Positions 1 through 7,998 of a stretch of DNA of 23,049 nucleotides are shown here, piece by piece. The stretch is from assembly GCA_026770615.1 (NCBI GenBank), contig MU631341.1, forward strand, positions 106,413-129,461, written 5' to 3'. The stretch is from Pavlovales sp. CCMP2436. Lineage: Eukaryota; Haptophyta; Pavlovophyceae; Pavlovales. The notes below the pieces were generated by a model, which saw only the letters and a program-made list of their open reading frames with translations, ran no database searches and was not told the origin of the DNA. A program made the translations under genes and the position numbers. Within the stretch, counting starts at the first letter, position 1, and each line of letters opens with the position of its first letter.

Positions 1-50
1 TCTCTCTCCCTCTCTCTCCCTCTCTCTCTCTCTCTCTTCTCTCTCTCTCC

Positions 51-97
<47 letters not shown>

Positions 98-162
98 TGG
101 TATATGTAAAACGGATCCGGAAGTAGCCCTGTCCCGCTCGCTTCGGCCCGCGTCGCGATCGG
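1..162. repeat. CT and CA microsatellites
   Basis: The window opens with about 64 bases of nearly pure CT dinucleotide, followed by about 30 bases of CA. No gene is visible. Similar CT tracts recur at the right end of the window inside an intron of the tRNA synthetase gene. Confidence 0.95.
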
Positions 163-440
163 TTGCACACCCTCGGTCCGGCACCCCATCGGCCCCGCAA
201 CCCTCGACCGCTACGTCGGTCCGCTCCCCCTTCATCAGCTTCGCATCGCACCCCGGGCCCGCTTCGCCTCGCACCCGCTGGCGCATCGCACCTCGGATCG
301 ATCGGCCGCACCCAGCCCCTCGGCCCGGCATCCCATCGGGCCCACCCTCGGCCCGTATCCCTCGGACCTGCGCCTCTTCGAGTTCGGCCCGCCACCCTAG
401 CCTCCAGATCACAACACCACGAAGGGCGGACTGGCTGGGA
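163..440. repeat. Dispersed GC-rich repeat, copy 1
   Basis: This stretch is C-rich and built from short degenerate phrases such as cggcccgcgtcgcgatcgg and ccccatcggccccg. It is clearly related to 8530-8720, which shares the order 'cgcgtcgcgatcgg', 'accccatc.gccccg.aacc.tcgaccgctac.tcgg' and 'ttcgagttcgg'. The long open frame through it is a by-product of the composition (Pro/Arg/Ser-rich, no domain). It ends in a box, cacgaagggcgga, that is also present near 1200. Confidence 0.7.
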
Positions 441-905
441 CGCAACCCCTATAAAGGCTAAATACCCTTCTGGCTCTACATTCATAAACGGGCAAAAAGA
501 AAGCAGAGAATCCGGGTGAGGCTCGCGTTCTTAGCAAAATACATACAAACAATAGTTACGTTACTGTTAGCATTCGTACGCGCACAGATGCGTGGACGGA
601 TGTATGGGTGCTCGAGGGCATCCACTGATGAGTGCCCGTTGGCACTCACATCGGGTTTTACTGGAGAGTTATCCTTTCCCCATTGCGACAATACACTTCC
701 GGTCGGCGGCATTCGTCGTCAGGGTTAAGAGAGCTCTTAACCCAACTGGCGGAAGTGGACTCATTGTGTCCAAGAAGAGTCCAGGAACAATGTGCCCCGG
801 CAATACTGGAGTTTTAGGCCAAATCGGCCCTTTAAAGTCCGATTACGTTCAAGAAGTGAGGCTCAGTTTTTTAGTGCCGAGCTTTCTTAATGCCCGTCTA
901 TGATT
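441..905. other. Intergenic stretch with two hairpins, no recognisable gene
   Basis: No convincing coding frame was found. Two short hairpins are visible. The one at 627-652 has a 7-bp stem (GAGTGCC/GGCACTC) with a CGTT loop, extended by GAT/ATC across a bulge. The one at 722-743 has 10-bp arms (gggttaagag/ctcttaaccc) separated by two bases. Both could be remnants of transposon ends. No function is assigned. Confidence 0.5.
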
Positions 906-1294
906 GTATCCCCTAACACCCCCTCTCCCATCAACCCACCTCAGCGATGTTCGACATCACAGCCCCGTGTAGCGATCGCCCCCCATCAAACCAGTACCAC
1001 GAACTGCCAGAGCATATCACAGCCCCGCCCACGAAGGAAAGGCCTACTAGTACGGGGGTAAGTAAGCAGCCCCACATACCCGTCTTCCATGGCCCTGACC
1101 CTCAACACCCCCTTAACCCACCTCGCCCACGTTCGAAATCACAGCCCCGCGTCACGATCGGCCCCTCACAACCAGCACCACGAGCCGCCAGTCACAGCCC
1201 CACGAAGGGCGGACGGTATGCAGCCCAAAAATACTTCTCAGCACCTAGTTACCCCTCAACCACGATTTCGTCACAGCACCATAATAATATAAAT
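906..1294. repeat. Tandem-like GC-rich repeat related to 8810-9000
   Basis: Two imperfect units of about 180 bp (near 906-1080 and 1090-1280) repeat the phrases 'cacccccttaacccacctc', 'atcacagccccg', 'ccagtaccacgaa' and 'cacgaaggg'. The same phrases in the same order occur at 8810-9000. The open frame running through it has no domain and is not called as a gene. Confidence 0.65.
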
Positions 1295-1360
1295 CGACGC
1301 AGCGCTCAGACCAGCACAACATTCAGAACAGTCAGACGCCAGCTTGAATCCCTATCATAA
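1295..1360 (+). repeat. SINE-like dispersed repeat, copy 1 (5'-truncated)
   Basis: This is the 3' half of a family found five times in the window: cgacgcagcgctcagacc..., then cagtcagacgccagcttgaa, then tccctatcataa. It begins abruptly after an AT-rich run, so the 5' half is missing, as expected of retroposed copies truncated at the 5' end. The phrase GCTTGAATCCC resembles an RNA polymerase III B box (GGTTCGAATCC) with a few mismatches. A tRNA-derived SINE origin is therefore possible but not shown. Confidence 0.7.
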
Positions 1361-1442
1361 ATATAAATCCTGGTGAACCTTAGAACTTGTTCTGTGAAAA
1401 TTTCTAGTTCAACGTCCGTCCCCGAATGGGTCAACCCGAACC

Positions 1443-1597
1443 CGGCTTCCGTAGTGCAAGACCGTCTAATTCCGAGACGGTCTCGGAATAACTAGCCCGA
1501 GACGGTCTAATTCAGAGACGGTCTTCGCGACAGCGTACTAATCAGAGATCGTTGGCCCAGGACACTGCGTGCAGAGATCACGCAAGCGCGATGTTGC
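1443..1597 (-). mobile_element. Isolated MULE-family terminal repeat embedded in LINE copy A
   Basis: This segment matches 13006-13169 in inverted orientation. It shares the terminus cggcttccgtagtgcaag (cattacggaagccg at 13169), the repeated phrase accgtctaattccgagacgg, the phrase aactagcc, and the run up to gatctctgcacgcagtgtcc. It stops about where the transposase ATG lies in the other copy. LINE copy B lacks this segment at the corresponding place, so it looks like a MULE terminal fragment inserted into, or captured by, copy A. Confidence 0.65.
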
Positions 1598-1715
1598 ACA
1601 ATATAACAGACAACTATACTCCGACAGCCTGTATCTCACAGTGCGGATCTTACCCACGAGGGGCAGGATCCACACAGTGGGAGGCTTTTGGTGGGGCCCA
1701 GTCTACCCCACTCCT

Positions 1716-2829
1716 TCACGGGGGTGAGCATCCGGATTGGTATTGGGCGGGGCATTTATCTTCCCTCTTGCGCATCAGACGCGCCTTCTTGTTGGGCTGT
1801 TGGATGGATTCTTTCGAACATGCTGGCTCCTGTTTGCGATTAGATGAGCGCATTACGCGTTGAGGTATGGCCTCGTATTGTATGGTGGGTATGGCCGATG
1901 CTAGTGGTGGTGGGGGGGTGGCTGGGGCCAGCCTCTGTTTGGCCTGGCTCGGTGTGCGGTTGCGGGGCGGGGCTTGGGCTGGTACTGGGCTTGCTGTCTC
2001 CTGTTTGGGTTTGGGGTGCTTGTCGCTGGCCTGATGTGCTGTGTCCTGGCTGGCTTCAGGAGCCCTTTTGGACGCTGAGCGCGTCATGCGCGAGTTTGTG
2101 GCAGGTGTATCCGGGCTCATTGGGCGGGAGCAGGGTGGAGCTGGTACGTTGGCCTCGTATTCTATGGTGGATACGGCTGATGTTGACAGCGCTGAGGAGG
2201 TGGCTGGGGGCGGCCTCTGCGGTGATGCAGGATTGGCCTGGCCCAGTGCGCGTTTGCCTGGCGGGCTTGGTCTGGCCTCGTGTTTTACAGCGGGTAGGGC
2301 CCGTGCTGGTGGCGTTGTAGGCATATTTGGTGTCGGGTTCTGCGGAGTGGCCGGGATGTCCGGGCCTCGCAAGTGATTGCTCTGCTCGTATTGCCTCGAG
2401 CTGTATCGTGGATATCGGGTGTGCGTGATGCGGCGTTGACCGCACGGGCGGCGGGGAGGTGGGCGATGGTGCGACTCGTTGTCCGCCCTCCTGCTTTTGC
2501 TGCCGTTTTTTCCCCGCAGGTGTGGCTGCCCCCGCTTGCCTATTTTTCGTGGCTGCCCTCCCGGCTGCATGTGCGGCCCACCAGGCTATCTTGAACTTTT
2601 GCGCGTCGTGTATGGAGATCTTATCCTTGGTTGCCGCAGCAGATGCCGCGATTGCGGCTTCGCACAGGGTGTGCATCTCGAGGCTAAGGTGTAGAAGCGT
2701 AAAGCTTAAAGCGCCGTACTTTGGGGAGTCTCCCTCGCTGTCTTTCCCGAGCTCTTCCTTGATGCTCATACCGACCCGTCCGGTGTAGTAGTCCGGCCTG
2801 GCGATCATGTGTGTTGCCACTTTTTTTGA
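1716..2829 (-). pseudogene. LINE polyprotein C-terminal helical and Pro-rich basic tail
   Basis: Downstream of the zinc knuckle the reading frame moves at a T7 run (about 2821-2827) into a segment rich in Ala and Lys (around GMSIKEELGKDSEGDSPKYG). It then enters a long Pro/Ser/Thr/Lys/Arg-rich region, which itself changes frame once more (near 2330-2560) and stops at 1716. The repeated phrase PSPPGKRAL..A.PASPQRPPP is shared with the plus-strand copy at 4540-4640, so this is real coding history and not random low complexity. Clusters such as KRK and NKK are nucleic-acid-binding or nuclear-localisation-like. No catalytic domain is seen. Confidence 0.6.
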
Positions 2830-3169
2830 TTTTGGGATCCCCAGTCGTGGTGCTACTTAGCTCGGTGCATAGTGCGTCGCGGAGATCTTGGCGGAGCTCG
2901 GCCGTTGACGGGCACTCGTGATACAGGTGGTGTTTGGTATCAGATGGACCAGGTGCCTTGCACAGGGGGCAGGTGGTGCTCATTTTCTCAGGCTTCCCGT
3001 CTATTGTTATCTCAATTGAGGCCATCGGCGGTGTGGTAGTGTGGTCCTGGGCCCATTCCTCTGCCCACTCTGCGTTGTGGCGGTCTGACCCGAGGACTAA
3101 TCTGGCCATGTGTTTGGTGTACTTTTCTGGGTACCTTCGGCCCTTGCCGCTTGGTAGGCACAGTGCCAT
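2830..3169 (-). pseudogene. LINE zinc-knuckle (zf-RVT-like) region
   Basis: The open frame contains CPLCKAPGPSDTKHHLYHEC (residues 67-86, about 2971-2912). It has the C-x2-C, D-T-x-H-H-L and H-x-C spacing typical of the zinc-binding module that follows RT or RNase H in plant and protist LINEs. Upstream coding (..VKQAPGTGRIANVEAIWP..) is in the same frame back to about 3240, where a frameshift separates it from the RNase H part. It would act in binding element RNA or DNA during target-primed reverse transcription. The frame breaks on both sides make it a pseudogene. Confidence 0.75.
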
Positions 3170-3322
3170 CGTGCTCTCTTTTGGCCATATGGCCTCTACA
3201 TTGGCTATTCGTCCTGTGCCCGGGGCCTGTTTGACGGGGCCTCTCTGCTCCAGCCGGTCCCTTGTGACCCTATCTTATGTATTACGGCGTATCGTGCCAC
3301 TCGCTGGTCAGATGTGATGACG

Positions 3323-4200
3323 TCACCGTTCGCTGGGGCTGCGATTGCCCAGCTGTGGGCTGTGAGTGTGTCTGAGGTGAGCCGTACTGTGGCGGCTTCT
3401 TGGCGGACGGCAACTGCCTTTGACCGACTCCCAGTCGCTCAATGCGTTGTGTACGACTTTTATGATGTCCCTGGGTTGTTGGTGTGGAGGCTGCTCATCC
3501 TGCAGTCTGCGCTGCTGGTCTGCGGCGGGGATTAAGAGTCGTGTGACTTTCCTGAGCGCGTCTGCTGTCACCACTCTGGCTTGTGAGGCGGCATCGTACC
3601 GCACAGCCCCACGGTTGCTCAGGATTTTGGCGACGTCATCATCCGATTCGGTGTGAGCCTTAGTGTAGGTCACGATTCTGATGCGTCCCGCTGCCTCGTC
3701 CCTTTGTTTGAGGGTTAGTAGGCGGTAGAAGTGAGGGTTTGCGTCGTAGCTTGAGGGGTCCCGTAGCCCGTGTGGTGGGGGGCGGAGGTTAGAGTGCCGT
3801 TTGTGCCAGGCGAGGCGTTTAACGCCTGTGTCGTGGTCCCAACCTATGTGTAGGAAAGGCGCGTGGGTCAAGGCCTGCAGGGCAAGTGAGACTGCGTTGC
3901 ACTCTGCGTTGACCACCGTCTGGTCTCCTGAGAAGGTGCAGGTTAGGATATGTGCCTCTGGGTAGGTGTCTCGTTTGTGGTTTGGCCTGGGGGAAGTGCG
4001 TAGAAGCACGCTGCACCGGCCGCTCGCGCCGGTGCGCTCCCTTCGGGTTTGATATATGCCACCCCGACGTGGTCGCTGCACAGCTGCGGTTTTGCTGCCG
4101 TCGATGCGTGATGTCTGAGCGCGTGGATAAGTGGTGTGTGGCGCGTTACGAACCTATAGCACATGGGTCCGCCTATTTCCGTTGTTAGTGCAGGTAGGAT
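3323..4200 (-). pseudogene. LINE ribonuclease H domain, frameshifted
   Basis: The first RNase H motif is visible as RIDGSKT (about 4110-4090), the second acidic site as VVNAECNAVSLALQAL, and the terminal part as RIRIVTYTKAHTESDDD followed by NRGAVRYDAASQA, matching the usual H..G and N-x-x-A-D region. Between motif 1 and motif 2 the conserved beta strands (GVAYIKPEG, AACFYALPPGQ) are in another frame, so at least two frameshifts break the domain. RNase H in LINEs removes the RNA strand during cDNA synthesis. No intact frame remains. Confidence 0.75.
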
Positions 4201-4244
4201 TAGCTTTAGGATGTTGCGGCGTTGGAATGTCTTGAGTTTCTGTG

Positions 4245-4263
4245 GTACAGAAGCTCAGAGGCG
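4245..4263 (+). other. Right flank of the LINE A target site
   Basis: The sequence gtacagaagctcagaggcg continues the target sequence interrupted by LINE copy A. The same 19 bases follow directly at 6542-6560. To the right the resemblance to 6561 onward ends, because LINE copy B begins at about 4264. Confidence 0.75.
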
Positions 4264-5550
4264 TCCACCCCGGGAGGGAATCTCAAGAAGAAGCGAATCA
4301 CACCCAGCAGCTCCACAGAAGACATAATAAACAACCCCACCACAACCAGCTACAACCTTCCCAACAAAAGCGCACCCGAGAAGGTTGAACCAACAGCCGA
4401 GGCGAAAAAGAAAAACAGGAACTTCATAGAAATCCCATGGACAACGCGAGAGCACGAGAGCTCAATCTACTCTCATCCCGGAAACTCCGCAGAACCCGGC
4501 ACCAAACATGCCACCGTCACCAGCACGGGACTTCCATCTATACAGCACGAGGCCACACCAAGCCCGCCAGGCAAACGCGCACTGAGCCGGGCCAAGCCTG
4601 CCTCACCGCAGAGGCCGCCCCCGACCAACCCTCCAGCGCCGCCAGAAACAGCAATACCCGCCGTACGATGCGAGGTCATCCCGCCAGATCCACCCCACGC
4701 CCGCCCAGTGAGCCTGGACGAATCTGCCACAAACTCGCGCACGTTGCGCTCAGCAGCCAAACGGGTCCCAGAAGCCGGGCGGACCATCACAGCACACCAA
4801 CCTGGCGACAAACGCCCCAACCTCAAACCGGAGCTAGCAAGCCTAGAAGCTACCCCAACTCCGTCCCGCAACCCCACACCGAGCCAAGCCCAGCCTGCGG
4901 CGGCACCACAGAGGCTGACCCCAGCCACCCCCCCAGCGCCACCAGCGCCGGCCAATGCCATACCCACTAAACAATACGAGTCCATACCGCCGCGCATGAT
5001 GCGCTCATCAAAACAGCCCACTGCAGCCAGCCAGATCACCACAACACAGCAAGCCAGGGATACGCACTCCGAGCGCAAACAGGAGGCAGCAAGGCCGCCC
5101 AAACGTAAACAGCAGCCAGCAACCCCAGAACCCACCCAACAGCCCAATAAAAAGACGTACAGTACCAAGTACTCCCCAAACGCAAACAGGAGCCAGCAAG
5201 CCCAGAATCCAACCAACAGCCCGACGCAAAGGCGCGTAAAATACGCAAGAGGGAAGAAAATCGCCCCGAACACCCTCCCCATCCCACCGAGCCCGAGGCC
5301 CACCCCCGCGAAGGGGTGGGTAGACCGGGCCCCACCAAAAGCCTCCCACTTTGTGGCTCTTGCCCATGGCGGGCAAGAATCACACGGTGGAATACAGTAC
5401 AGGCTGTCGAAGTATAGTTGCCTTCGTTATTGTGCTACAGGTGCGGTGCGTGTGCAGACGTGCGGCAGCTCGAGCGCTCAAGCTGCAGAGGAGTTCGGTC
5501 AGCAGCAAATCAGTCGGCGAGCTTCGTCGACTGTCGTGTGTTTGATCTGA
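4264..5550 (+). pseudogene. Pro-rich basic ORF of LINE copy B
   Basis: An open frame covers most of this copy. Its product is rich in Pro, Ala, Thr, Lys and Arg, with no transmembrane segment and no recognised catalytic domain. The stretch from about 4490 to 5330 is alignable by eye to the minus-strand product of copy A. The 3' part past about 5345 lies in what is non-coding sequence in copy A, so the true C-terminus probably lies earlier. It is a fragment of a retrotransposon protein and not a host gene. Confidence 0.55.
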
Positions 5551-5663
5551 CTCAGCGGTGGGGACGGTATCCGTGTGCTCGGAAGAGGTCTCTGGATCCG
5601 AGTGTTTTTCAACGCTTGGATGCAGCTCGACCCACCCGGGGACGGACGTTAATATAGAAATTT
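5543..5663 (+). repeat. LINE 3'-end module, copy 1
   Basis: This is the terminal ~120 bp of LINE copy B: tgactcagcggtggggacgg, tatccgtgtgctc, gatccgagtgttttt, caacgcttgg, ggggacggacgt. The same module recurs as a solo copy at 22631-22756 inside an intron of the tRNA synthetase gene. Confidence 0.85.
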
Positions 5664-6298
5664 ATGCACCCTACAGGACAATAAACATAGAAGACATGGA
5701 CGGACGTGCGCCGCGACGGGAACTGCTTTCTATACGCCGCCTGGGAATAAATGGCCACGGCCCAGGCCACCAGCAAGCAGCAACGAACCTCCGCAGGCAT
5801 GCCATAGCCCTCACCCGCTCGCTACCGGAGGCCGTTCAGGACCACCTGCACCTTAGGCTTAGGCGGGCGGCAAAGCACCCAACAGATCCCTACGGCGAAA
5901 ACGACACCACGATCAGATGGTCAATGGCCCACCAGGAAGAGGACAAAGCCTGGATAAACAGCAACATGTTCTACAGCATTGCCACCATCCTACGCATTGA
6001 CATAGCAATAGCCACACAATTGTCTACAGTAAAGAAAGTCTGCAAAATACTGCACATTCACCGCGCGGGACCGGACCCCACCAGAGCACACCCACCCGAC
6101 CTTCCGTCACTACTCCAAAGCTGCCAATGGGCGCCACCACCACCACCACCAGGTGTAAGGCGACTTCGCCAGGACTCAATAAGCACCCTTGTAAACACAC
6201 CCAGACCCTCAGCCACAAGGAATATCCCCACTCGCGTCATGCACAGCGACATTGGATCGCACTTCCGAGCCACCAAACCTCTCACACCTGACTCATAG
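5664..6298 (+). pseudogene. OTU-like cysteine protease fragment, frameshifted
   Basis: The catalytic Cys motif of the OTU family is readable as RDGNCFLYAAWE at about 5712-5747 (Cys codon 5724-5726). The rest of the domain follows in another frame: GINGHGPGHQQAATNLRRHA, then AWINSNMFYSIATILRIDIAIA, and the terminal catalytic-His region SDIGSHFRATKPL ending at the stop at 6298. Motif order and the ~180-residue span fit an OTU domain. One frameshift near 5747-5757 breaks it. OTU-like proteases occur in some algal LINEs, so this is probably another piece of a retrotransposon. It follows the end of LINE copy B directly. OTU assignment is fairly secure; the TE origin is inferred from context. Confidence 0.65.
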
Positions 6299-6513
6299 CC
6301 GCCGCCAACCTAGGCGAAGAAGAAGGAATTTGAGATAAGTGGAGAATTATTTAGCCAGCAAGAGCGGAGAATTGTTTTGTCACCCTAACCCGCCGGCTAG
6401 GGGCCCCCGACGGGGTTCCATGGCCGGGGGAAGGAGATTGCTACCCTCATCAGTGAGGTGTCGGCTGGGCGAGCTGCGCAGAGCGCACGTCATTATAAAT
6501 GTTATACGTTTAT
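6299..6513. other. Non-coding stretch after the OTU fragment
   Basis: No gene or clear repeat was recognised. The sequence ends in an AT-rich run immediately before the intact target-site sequence. Confidence 0.4.
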
Positions 6514-6560
6514 CCTGGTGAACCTTAGAACTTGTTTTGTGGTACAGAAGCTCAGAGGCG
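6514..6560 (+). repeat. Unfilled paralogous copy of the LINE A insertion site
   Basis: The sequence runs from cctggtgaaccttagaactt through ttgtgg to tacagaagctcagaggcg without interruption. It matches 1369-1396 joined to 4245-4263 with one mismatch, so it is a copy of the same repeat without the LINE insertion. Confidence 0.85.
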
Positions 6561-6724
6561 TTTATTTAGTCGGCCGGTCCTCGACTGGTCCTCGGGAATT
6601 ATTAATCTCTGAAATTGAAATTGCTGATTACTCTTTTTTTTGCCGAAATTTCGCGGACCATCCTCCGAGACCCAATTCGACCCGCACCTGCACTCGCCTC
6701 GCCCCGCACCCCGGGCACGAGATC

Positions 6725-6775
6725 TCTGACGGTACTCCTGCAGCGCACGAATTCATCGACGACGACGACGAGTGA
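6725..6775 (+). pseudogene. Possible Rep C-terminal remnant (acidic tail)
   Basis: A plus-strand frame, the same strand as Rep, ends in HEFIDDDDE followed by TGA, just left of the origin hairpin. Acidic C-termini are common among CRESS Rep proteins, and this position is where a circular map would place the end of rep. The segment is very short, so this is inference from position and composition only. Confidence 0.3.
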
Positions 6776-6797
6776 CCCGTTTCCCGATACGGATACA

Positions 6798-6829
6798 GAT
6801 GTGGGTAGGTAATATTTACTACCCACATC
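6798..6829 (-). other. Rolling-circle origin hairpin with nonanucleotide
   Basis: A perfect 11-bp stem (gatgtgggtag / ctacccacatc) encloses a 10-base loop that reads TAAATATTAC on the minus strand. AAATATTAC (6817-6809) fits the CRESS consensus NANTATTAC, at which Rep nicks between the second T of TATT and AC. Just upstream on the plus strand is a short direct repeat, cgatac/ggatac, that could be an iteron-type Rep binding site. The conserved nonanucleotide lies on the capsid-coding strand, downstream of the capsid stop codon. Confidence 0.9.
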
Positions 6830-7119
6830 AAATGTAGCACAAAAGGGGATGCTTTTTTGGTTCCATATGCCTCCGGCGGACAGGTCTTGTCACCTGCGGG
6901 ACCCGATCCCCATCGAGGGCCATAGTTGTAGTGTGTTATTGACGTTTTTAGTTGAAAAATGATGAGCGCGCGGGCGCTTCGGTGATGCCAAAAGGTGGTG
7001 TGTGCGCGGGCATCCTCGGTGATACCGAGAAAGGCTTAGCTGGCCCGCGGGCAAGGATGACAACCACCGAGAAGGCATTAAGCTTCTATGGGTCTACAAA
7101 GCGCATGTGGCTGATGATG
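6830..7119. other. Viral-like intergenic region between origin and capsid 3' end
   Basis: These 290 bases between the hairpin and the capsid stop codon hold no convincing gene. Short frames on both strands are present but none shows a recognisable domain or a balanced composition. Confidence 0.45.
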
Positions 7120-7896
7120 TCATCCATCCACGACACACGTGGGCGCTGTTTGGTTACTGTTGACCTGGAGGAATCCCATGCAATCAGCTTGGTACAGGAA
7201 GAGCCTGTACTTGGGGAATGCGGATTCGACAGACGCGATTGCGCTGCTGTCGTACACGTTCTTTGCGACCTTGATGTTGAAGTTCATCATGGTGCGCCTG
7301 CCTCGCTGCACGAGGCTCACATTGCCGATCGACGATGATCCGGTAGACACCTGCGAAAATGCAGTCGGGAATTTCCCTGAGTACTGACCAAGGTCCAACG
7401 TGTCCTTGAAACAAGGCACCTTCTTCGTCCATATAACACGGCCGAAATCGGAGTCCATCTTGCCCTGCACCTTTTCCGTCATGCGGACGTAGCCAGTGCC
7501 GTTCGCTGTGGCGCTGTAAGGCCAGAGCGAGACGAGGATTGCTTGCTCGGGTGTCGTGATCACCGAGACGCGGGGGGCCATCTTGACCAATGCGATCTTC
7601 CAATTGAGGAGCCCTGCACCCCAGATTGGCCAGTCAAAGTTCACGGTATAGTGAAAGCTTTGGCACATGTACTGCTTTCCGACATACTCGGAGCGTTCGA
7701 GACCTTGGGCGGGAAACTGTTCGCTCCGGCAGATGAGAGGCAACCAGAGACCTGCTCGGTTGCTTCCCGAGAGGTTCGTGCAGTACCCGGGACACGTGCG
7801 CGTCCCGACGGAGGAATTGTACAAGCTAATGGGAAGCGTTTGCTTGTGTTCCGCTACTGCGAGGATGACCTTCTTGACGTTGAGGGCGAAGCTCAT
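7120..7896 (-). CDS. cap: CRESS-virus capsid-like protein
   Basis: An uninterrupted 258-codon frame starts at the ATG at 7896. Its composition (Ser/Thr/Val, aromatic residues, alternating beta-strand pattern) and phrases such as NFDWP..GAGLLNWKIALVK, GRVIWTKKVP and FPKYRLFLYQAD fit the jelly-roll capsid proteins of circo-like CRESS viruses. A Lys/Arg-rich segment that would be the basic DNA-binding N-terminus is readable in the same frame just upstream (7897-7955), ending in RKKP. An ATG at its head is one base out of frame across a C6 run, so the N-terminus is either shortened or frameshifted. It is divergent from Rep, 102 bp apart. Capsid identity is from motif impression and context, not from a search. 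Confidence 0.75.
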   Translation of the reverse strand: MSFALNVKKVILAVAEHKQTLPISLYNSSVGTRTCPGYCTNLSGSNRAGLWLPLICRSEQFPAQGLERSEYVGKQYMCQSFHYTVNFDWPIWGAGLLNWKIALVKMAPRVSVITTPEQAILVSLWPYSATANGTGYVRMTEKVQGKMDSDFGRVIWTKKVPCFKDTLDLGQYSGKFPTAFSQVSTGSSSIGNVSLVQRGRRTMMNFNIKVAKNVYDSSAIASVESAFPKYRLFLYQADCMGFLQVNSNQTAPTCVVDG

Positions 7897-7998
7897 GGGC
7901 TTCTTGCGGCTTGCGGGTGCTCGCCTTGCGGCTGCGACTCTGGTTGTCGGGGGGCCATTGTACTACTTAAAGAGATATTTATCTCGTCCAAGAGCACA
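7897..7998. promoter_or_regulatory. Divergent intergenic region between cap and rep
   Basis: The 102 bases between the two divergent ATG codons contain an AT-rich patch (tacttaaagagatatttatc, 7963-7982) that could serve as a promoter for one or both genes. No nonanucleotide hairpin lies here; it is at 6798-6829 instead. The capsid-proximal part is probably coding for the basic capsid N-terminus. Confidence 0.45.

Larger units (their letters stand above)
1390..4244 (-). mobile_element. 5'-truncated LINE (non-LTR retrotransposon), copy A, with TSD
   Basis: The element body (1397-4237) lies on the minus strand and is bounded by the direct repeat TTCTGTG at 1390-1396 and 4238-4244. Joining the outer flanks gives a sequence found uninterrupted at 6514-6560 with one mismatch, which is an unfilled paralogous site. 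Reading 5' to 3' on the minus strand, the element holds an RNase H domain, a zinc knuckle, a Pro-rich basic tail and a 3' end (GGGGACGGACGT...TAGAAATTT) shared with 5543-5663 and 22631-22756. The reverse transcriptase is absent, consistent with 5' truncation. Several frameshifts make it inactive. Confidence 0.85.
4264..5663 (+). mobile_element. LINE fragment, copy B (inverted relative to copy A)
   Basis: This plus-strand fragment is homologous to 2400-1390 of copy A. It has the same Pro-rich coding phrases (PSIQHEATPSPPGKRALS, ATNSRTLRSA, MMRSSK), the same 3' sequence after the ORF (agtacaggctgtcgaagtat, compare atacaggctgtcggagtat in copy A), and the same terminus (GGGGACGGACGT...TAGAAATTT, ending near 5663). 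It carries no RT, RNase H or zinc knuckle, so it is more severely 5'-truncated than copy A. No clear target-site duplication was found. Together with copy A it forms a large imperfect inverted repeat. Confidence 0.75.

Noticed and set aside
163..519. 118-residue Pro/Arg-rich open frame as a gene
   Set aside because: It lies in a dispersed C-rich repeat, has no domain, and related repeat copies do not keep the same frame.
622..660. Hammerhead ribozyme candidate (CTGATGAG followed by a strong hairpin)
   Set aside because: The CTGATGA box and stem II-like hairpin are present, but the conserved GAAA after the stem and a flanking stem with a cleavage site are missing.
6952..7338. Plus-strand frame opposite the capsid 3' end as a third viral gene
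   Set aside because: Most of it is antisense to the capsid frame, and the rest has no recognisable feature.
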